A stretch of 64,000 bases of DNA from Ficedula albicollis (Eukaryota > Chordata > Aves > Passeriformes > Muscicapidae). A program made the translations under genes and the position numbers. Under the pieces are notes generated by a model. It searched no databases. It worked only from the letters and a program-made list of their open reading frames with translations, and was not told the DNA's origin. Shown here piece by piece: positions 56,600 through 64,000 of this stretch (positions within the stretch are counted from its first letter, which is position 1; every line of letters begins with the position of its first letter). Location: the NCBI RefSeq assembly GCF_000247815.1, contig NC_021673.1, positions 42,610,592 to 42,674,591 of the forward strand. Direction: 5' to 3'.

Positions 56600-58808
56600 A
56601 CAGCAGGATCCATTATGCAGTTTTGTCACAACACAGAAATTCACATCTCTACATACCATAAACACTACTCTACTTCAACTATGTCATCACTACCTATATT
56701 TTTACTCATCTCTGTGTCTTTACTTCAAAGGTCCACTGTAAAGCAAGCAAAGGAAAAGTGCAGCAGTTCAGATTTGGTTAATAACACAGTTCAAATGGTT
56801 TAATTTCATACCAGCATTAAGCCCTTTTGGAGAAATATATAATGCCATAATCTACACAAAGCATCTAAAATTACCCAAATGCCTGAGCCATCTGCTGAAA
56901 ATATACTGATCCTATACATCTTCTCTGCAGCCTTTGCTGATTGACACCTATGAAATCCAGTATGGAATTTAAATGGCCCCCTACGCAGACCACTCCAGCT
57001 CTGTCCAACAATTGCAACATCACAGCAAGGTTCAAGCATCCTCTCAAGCATGACATTTAGCTGAAAATGGTTCACCCCTCAGGGAAAGTCTGGATGAAGA
57101 TGCTAAAGATATCCCCTGCAGATCATCTTAAAAGCTTTTTAGCTTGGCTAATAGATGGAAGTCTCACTGTATTAGTATCAGCTAATTGATTTTGGGGAAC
57201 AAAACCCTCTTGCTGTAGGTTTAGCCTGCCTTGCAACTGCCCTAGAGTTTGCTGGTAAAGTTGAATAGTCAGAGAAGAGTCTTACCAGATGCAGCAGAGA
57301 CTGAAAATTGGATGTTTTCCAACACAGCAATTGGTATAGACACTATCTGGATTATGCAGTCCCTTATTAAGTAGTGTCAAGGATTAGCCAGAACTAAAAA
57401 CACTTGTGGGATTAGGGATTTATTTATATGAGGACAATCAGGAAAGTGAATTAACTAAAAATGTTACTTTAAAGAGAAGCTGTAAAACTACATTAAATCC
57501 TAATGTGGATGTTCTCCTTTAGAAACTAGATTTGAATGATCTAACTTCACTGATGAAGTAAATTAAATTAAATTAGGACCACTTGAATTCTGGATAAGAA
57601 GGTCCTTAGGGGTTTTAATGACGTTTAACTGATCTATTTCTAAGTCACATCTTTAGTTGACTCACATTAATTTTCATGAATTGCTCCATGTAGATAAGTC
57701 TCAAGTTTGAAATGAGGAAAGCCCATAAAAAGAAAAGTGGCTGCTAAATGAATGGCAACAAAACATTCCTAAAATCAGTTGCAACACAGCTTGTTCATCT
57801 GCAAAGGCAATAGCAATCACAATGACTGGATCTGCATACTGAAGGACAAGATTTAGTAACAGGCTCTCAAATAAGTCTTCTTGTGACAATGCCCAACTGA
57901 GGCTTCTTCTGTACATCTCAGACTGAAAACTGCTTGATCTGCAAGTCCTAAAATAAGATTTTAGATTTTAGGAAACTCTAAACATTTTGGAAAGCATTTA
58001 GGCCTGAGTTAAGATTTATAATTAAGAGCTGTAAACTACTGGTGCATCAAGGGAGTACCCTTTTTTTATTTTCATTCCAAGTTCAAGTGCTGGAGGCAAA
58101 ATGAAAAAAAAAAACTCCCTCATAACTTGGTTCTTTTTTTTTCTGTTTCTGTAATCTATGCAATCCATGGATGACAACTCATAACCAATCTATTTCTTGC
58201 ATTGTATCAGAAAGCCAATGGGACAAATGGCATTGCTGACATTTCTGCTTTTTGTTCAACATCCTATTTCCAGAGCGGAAGGAGCTACCTAGTTCTATTA
58301 TACTACTGATATTTGAGTTAAATTGTGCAACACTTCTTTTGTTGTAAATTCAGCTAATTAATCATTGTCATCCTTCTATTGTGCATCTAGAATTCCTTCT
58401 GTGATATTTCTGTCTACAGAATAATTGCTATTACAGATACTCATACTAAGGGTATACATAAAACTTCATTACCTCATACAAGGTTTCCTTTTCCTCAAGA
58501 TGAGTAATACAAGAATATGCATTTAAATTTTAATATCAGATATTATAAGTAGTTTTTCCTTACAAAGAGATAGTTTTACGAGTCCTCCTTGTGATATGTG
58601 GAGTAATAAGCACCTTAACACTGTAGGTGGGTTGCAATTATTGTAGTTCAGAGAGTATATCTATACTCAAAGGGAGAAAAAAGGGCTGGAAACAGGCTAA
58701 AACATGCTGAATCATTGGTTCAATTTCTTTTGTCTTCACCACTGTCAGTTAGTAAAGGTAAAAGCACCCATATTACACCTCAAAAAAAAAAAAAAAACCC
58801 TCACTGAT
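56600..58808. other. Non-coding stretch, no gene seen
   Basis: Unique sequence. Frames up to 89 codons have no recognisable content. A run of 16 A residues is at 58782-58797, followed by CCC, just before the 51-bp duplication. Confidence 0.6.
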
Positions 58809-58910
58809 TTTCCTTGTGCAGAGAACAATCTGTGAAGGCCCAACTTTTGTAGCTGATAGTTTCCTTGTGCAGAGAACAATCTGTGAAGGCCCAACCTTTG
58901 TAGCTGGTAG
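58809..58910. repeat. Two-copy tandem duplication, period 51 bp
   Basis: TTTCCTTGTGCAGAGAACAA through GTAGCTG(A/G)TAG occurs at 58809-58859 and 58860-58910. Two substitutions are seen (AACTTTTG/AACCTTTG and CTGATAG/CTGGTAG). Confidence 0.93.
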
Positions 58911-60774
58911 TAAACACATGTTTAGATTAAAATGCAGGTCTTAAAGTACACTGCTCTTGAACACATGCACTTACAAGGATGTTATGTCTAATTTTGGCCT
59001 TTTGGAAGGGTATCTATTTTCAGAACCCATTTTATTGAAGTCATAGGATACTTTCAGAAATATAGCACATGTTGATTCAGTAGAAAACAAGTTTTGAAAA
59101 ATCAACATTCATCTGGTGCTTTCCCCTCACTTAAAAAATAAAAGATACTTTGCAACAAAAGCCAAAGACATTATATTATTTTCATCAAGGATGGTCTGAA
59201 AAAACATCCAGAGCTCTTCTAGGAAAAGAAAACCTAAAAAGCTTATAGAAGAGCTTATTTTGGCATCTTTTATTTTTTTCTCTTGGGGAATGAAAACTCC
59301 AGCATTTTCATTAGTAATTTCTGATGTTCTGCCCATTACATCATCATTTTCAATAGAAAGGAAACATAACTTGCGTATTTCAGAGCACTGAACAAACCAA
59401 CAAAAGGGGGAAAGGAGTTGCATTTCCAGACAAGGTAAAGAATGCAATTTGTCTCCAAACTTTCTGGAAAACACAAGGGGCTAAAAATCAGAGAGGTTAA
59501 GGGGAGGAAAGTTTGCCAGTTTTAAAACTGAAGAGGAAGCCAATTTTACTTTGACTTAGTCAGTGTTTGTGAAATCCTAGCATCCATGCAGAACTTTAAA
59601 TGAAAAAAATAACCTTGTTTCTCAATTACTCTGGGGTGATAGCGACTGCAGAAATTCTGTGGTTCTGCTATAAAAGTATCCTGATTTTATTTTCCATCAG
59701 AAAAGATAAATTGTTTCATTCTCAGGTTTTGAACTCATAATGGCTTAAGCACACAAGTAATCCTTCTGATTTCTGAAATATTGTATATTTTTCAGGACTA
59801 TGATTGTTTGTTTGTCTATGTACTCACTTTTTCATGACCAACATAACAAGTAAAATTGCAAAAGCCTGCTTAGTTCAGCAAAAAAACACTCTGTTTTCTG
59901 CTTACTTAACGAGCTGAATCCACTTATGAGTGGTTGAACAAGTAACAGTGGCTGTAAAAAAGAAGTTGGACCTTGGGGCAGAAGTAAGGGAAAGGGGAAG
60001 AGGAAGCAGGGATAACAGAACCTGAAATCCTCCTTTCAGCAGTGTCAAACTATTGGATATGCTCAGAGAGATCTCATCTCTTGGCTGGTTTAAAGACCCA
60101 AGTATAACATACAAAAACAAGCAAAGCCTCTCTGCCCTTTGCACTTCCCTTTCTGCTAAAAAGAGGTGTTTGGTCTTGTAAGATTTAAGAAACATTTCTT
60201 TTTTAATTGATGTTCAAGCATTTGTAGTATCTCCACTGCATTGAATGCAATCTAATAGGGAAAGACCTGCCTACTTAATAATAACTGCAATGCTTTCTCA
60301 TGCTAGTCCTGACAAGACATTTCTCCATCATTTATCAAAAGGAAATATTTTCTTGCTGTAAAAATTAACACAATTTCTTTTCAGTTTCCATCCTCTCAAA
60401 AAACAGCTTGTGCAGCTAAACTTGAGTCTCTTCCAAGTCCCAAGTCCAAAAAAGTCCCTTTTTTGACTACACATCACACTTCAAAATTTAAAAGAGAAAA
60501 GTTTCCCTTTATGAAAGTCAGCATTAAAAGTTTTTAATAAAATATTGTTTTACAACTTTAACCATAAAGTTTTTACTGGAAGACTATATTCTCAAGATGG
60601 AAAATATTTTGTGGGAGAGAAACAGAAACTTATTTGTAAATAATTGTCAACATGTACTGGCAGATTTGGCTGGAATGCACAAAATGCAGTAAAGGAAAAA
60701 ATGTTACCCTCTTCTATCTATATTTAAATTAGACCATTGTTCAAAAGCCCATTTCAGATCAGAATTTTTTCGCT
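58911..60774. other. Non-coding stretch, no gene seen
   Basis: Unique AT-rich DNA. The minus-strand frames at 59127-59474 (115 codons) and 59902-60195 (97 codons) have no family resemblance or coding-like context. Confidence 0.6.
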
Positions 60775-61616
60775 TAAACCAACACTGGAAGAGGTGAACT
60801 ATTCAAAAAAAGAAATCCCTCCAAATGAAAAAAGAGGATTATCCAATTTTATTTTCTGTCCAGTTTTGATAAAACCTCAGTGATAAAAACCCTCATATGC
60901 TATCCTACATAATACATTGATACATAAATAGAATGTGCAAAAATCCTAAAAATATAAGAAACTTTTAATGCATATTAAATACAACATATGAAAGTCATCA
61001 GCCCTACACTGTAAAATAATACAAGAAGAGAGACCAAAAAGCCCCACAGGACAGCTTTTAATGCTGTCTTCTGCTCTTTTTCTGGACTAGAAATGCTCTC
61101 ATGGTAGGCTCTTTTACAAGATTTACTATGGACAGAAAAAATACATGGTATTTTCATTCTGAATGTTATATCTACAGACCCTCAAATATACCAATAAACC
61201 AACACTGGAAGAGGTGAACTATTTAAAAAAAGAAATCCCTCCAAATGAAAAAAGAGGATTATCCAATTTTATTTTCTGTCCAGTTTTGATAAAACCTCAG
61301 TGATAAAAACCCTCATATGCTATCCTACATAATACATTGATACATAAATAGAATGTGCAAAAATCCTAAAAATATAAGAAACTTTTAATGCATATTAAAT
61401 ACAACATATGAAAGTCATCAGCCCTACACTGTAAAATAATACAAGAAGAGAGACCAAAAAGCCCCACAGGACAGCTTTTAATGCTGTCTTCTGCTCTTTT
61501 TCTGGACTAGAAATGCTCTCATGGTAGGCTCTTTTACAAGATTTACTATGGACAGAAAAAATACATGGTATTTTCATTCTGAATGTTATATCTACAGACC
61601 CTCAAATATACCAATA
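60775..61616. repeat. Two-copy tandem duplication, period 420 bp
   Basis: The unit starting TAAACCAACACTGGAAGAGG occupies 60775-61194 and 61195-61614, with TA shared at the junction and right edge. One mismatch is evident in 420 positions (GAACTATTCAAA versus GAACTATTTAAA). The same 60-codon minus-strand frame therefore appears twice (60975-61157 and 61395-61577); it has no recognisable content and I do not call it a gene. The unit matches no repeat family I know. Confidence 0.96.
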
Positions 61617-64000
61617 TTGGGGTTATGAACCAATATACAGTTTTATTTAAGCAGCTAAATTTTACTATTGATTGGAGAAAGGAAAACAGATGTGTGTGTA
61701 TGTGTGCATATGTAAGAAATGTAAGTGTAGGAGGGAAGAAAAGCCAGAACCAAATGTGAACTCCTGCATACAAAAGATGGTGGTTGCAAGTGTGGGGTGT
61801 AACATATGTTGGAACACTGTTCTTAATTTTAACATTCTTTTGGGTGGGTAAACCCATGACAATTATACCACTAAGATTCTTCTGCCACTTGCAAGCAAGC
61901 ATAGAAATGTAAGAACAGAAGAATGGTAGGAAGGGACTACAATTAGAGGCAATGCATGGATAAATCAGCAGATAATATGCAGGAATACTGAGATGACTGA
62001 TGGACACAAAGTGAGAAGGAAAAGTTGTGTAACTGCCTGAGGTTTGCCTGCTGAGCTCTGCAGCAGTGGGTCTGTGGATGGAGACTGAAAGAAAAAGCCC
62101 ACATAAGAGGAAACAGCATCTTACTCAATTGCAGGCACACTGTCAATTATCCTCCTTGGCTCCTCTTTTTAGTGTAATAGTTTATTCCCTTGTTGAAGGT
62201 AACAGAAGAGACCAGGAACCTTTGGAAATTATACATACAAGAATTCAGTGAGAGACAATTAGGAACACTTTTCAAAGGCTAGTTGTTAAAGATCTTCTGT
62301 CCCAGATTATTTCTAAAATGGAGATACAATATCTAACTAGTCTACACAAGATACTGAGCTGTTGGCAGCAAAGGTCTTTTCAATACATGGGGCACTATAA
62401 GTGCTAAGTATTATTATCATTACTAGTACTTAGAAGAAAAGAGTAAAATATGGTATTGAACAAAGGGCAACATACTGCAATATTGTTACATCCTGGTTTA
62501 AATAAATATACTTCTATCACTGGTAATAAATATATATATATTAAATACTATAATTTACCTTTAACACTATAATTTCCATTTTATAGTATTATTTACATAA
62601 AATAAATCTCAGACAAGTAATCTAAGGAGTGTGGGAGTGATACAAGAAATTGGTAGTGGTTTGCTTGATTGCTTTTATGCTAAATGACATAGGGATTGGG
62701 CTGAATACTCCAGACTGTAATATCCTCTGTTAAGGTTGATTTGTTCAAATCCACTACTCTTGTCAGAGTTTGGTCATTTATACATCTACTGGGAGAGAAA
62801 TCAAATATTATAAACACTCAAGGCAATGATCTAACTCCTGTACTGTATTTTTTTCGGTTTGAAGCTACTGCAGGCCACTTAGATGTTGCAAATCCCTTTA
62901 TTCCCTCCACAGGAGTCTGAACACACTGACCTTTCTTTACCCTATGCAACTTCTAGTGGAATAAAGAATAAGCTGGTTTGACACTAGACAGGGTAGCTTG
63001 GATGTACATATCCAAGCTGACTTAACTAACCTATTTAGTGACTGACAAAAGTCCATCCCGAGGCAGGACAGGTCTCAGGACAGACTGTTAAAGCCTAAAT
63101 GCAACAAACAGCCTAAATGAAACTCCAGGCCCCTGTCTGGATACACTGTGCTACCCACAGGGGCAGTTTTAAAGCCAGCTCAGGTGTATCCTGAGGAGCT
63201 ATAGCTACATTGCTAGACTGGAGTGCAGATGTATGATATGAGAGATGACTGCGGATATTCATCAGCTTTGAAAATTAAAAATTTCTCAGCATAAGAGCAG
63301 TAAAGAGACAAAGATAAATTTGTAAAGGAAATAAGATTTTACTTTCTGGAAATTGCATTTGGACGTAAAGTCTGATTAATGAAAATCTGGTAATTTTTTA
63401 GCATCTAATCACATTTACTCATGGTAGTTAGAGGTCTCACCACTGCTGGTTATCCAGTAGAGTCCTAATCAATTAAATACATTATGTTTCCTCAGTTCCA
63501 GCTGGAGCTTTGGTGCAAAGATTTCTCACAAGAAACTGATCCCTGTCCAAAGGTTCCTCACAGGAATGCACAAATTCTGAAGATTTCCATCTTTAACTTC
63601 CTGGGCAACAAGCTTGCTCATTTGCTTACTTTGCTCAGCAATTTTGCCAACCAAAGGTAGCAAACGACTCCTCAAATGGAAGCACTGCTTCTTTATGGAT
63701 TCATTTCTACCTCATTTTTGTTTTATTTTGAGCAAAATATCTCTATAGGTATCCTACGGATAAAGCTAAAATCCTTGCAAAAGAAAGTAAAAAAAAATCA
63801 AACACAACTTATTTAAAATTCATTAAGTACTTTAAGCATTTTAGCATGCATGTAAGTCCCAACAATATTTTTGGGAAGGAAGGGCAGCAGATCTGTTTCT
63901 TAAGAACTTTATCATTTTTGAGGGAAAACACCCGAAGTTTGTTGTATGAAATTAAGGGATGAAGGCAATAGGAGTCTCAAATCCTTTTTTGGTCATGAAC
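61617..64000. other. Non-coding stretch, no gene seen
   Basis: Unique AT-rich sequence to the window end. A frame of 153 codons at 61546-62007 minus starts just inside the duplicated block and has no recognisable domain. A degenerate AGAAGAATGGTAGGAAGGGA near 61917 could be a very old CR1 tail but is too weak to call. Short TG-rich (61690-61710) and TA-rich (62527-62541) tracts are simple sequence. Confidence 0.6.

Noticed and set aside
60975..61577. A 60-codon minus-strand frame present twice, looking like a gene duplication
   Set aside because: The repeat is explained by the 420-bp tandem duplication of non-coding sequence; the frame itself resembles no protein.
61900..61950. AGAAGAATGGTAGGAAGGGA as an antisense CR1 tail
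   Set aside because: Only about 20 bases resemble CR1, with nothing matching on either side.
61546..62007. 153-codon minus-strand frame
   Set aside because: It overlaps the edge of the 420-bp duplication and has no recognisable content.

Overview
The window is AT-rich vertebrate nuclear DNA with no protein-coding or RNA gene that I can support. The repeat content points to a bird, probably a songbird. It holds several fragments of the avian LINE CR1 on both strands, in young and old versions. It also holds a solo LTR of about 580 bp that matches, from memory, an endogenous retrovirus LTR family common in passerines. MIR-like SINE remnants and other very old amniote repeat relics are present too. 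Reading frames outside the repeats are short (the longest is about 150 codons), match no family I know, and fit chance. The window is best read as intergenic or deep-intronic sequence.

Layout. 1-14 kb is unique sequence with four short two-copy tandem duplications (558-657, 1517-1614, 2402-2479, 2479-2672), a CR1 3' end (about 2104-2177) and an old antisense CR1 fragment (7681-7735). 14-28 kb carries four uninterrupted poly-C runs (14274-14777, 19292-19345, 23100-24275, 26991-27737), a split GATA microsatellite and a MIR-like SINE (about 22683-22815). 28-40 kb carries a 152-bp tandem duplication, a short CR1 3' end (31261-31317), a large antisense CR1 containing a 197-bp duplication (about 32662-33566), a second MIR-like SINE and the fifth poly-C run (39883-40489). 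40-64 kb carries an ancient CR1-like fragment (about 43700-43985), a 214-bp duplication (48807-49227), a sense CR1 tail (50838-51071), the solo LTR with a 5-bp target-site duplication (56013-56594), a 51-bp duplication and a 420-bp duplication (60775-61616).

Two patterns stand out. First, five pure cytosine runs total 3,088 bases without one interruption, all C on this strand. At three of them the same flanking motif appears on both sides. This suggests assembly or gap-filling errors more than biology, though a real poly(dC)/poly(dG) array cannot be excluded from sequence alone. Second, there are thirteen direct duplications of 19 to 420 bp, each in exactly two copies. The longest pairs are nearly identical, which suggests either recent microduplication or haplotypes laid end to end in the assembly. 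I found no new gene system; the proline/glycine open frames are translations of the poly-C runs.
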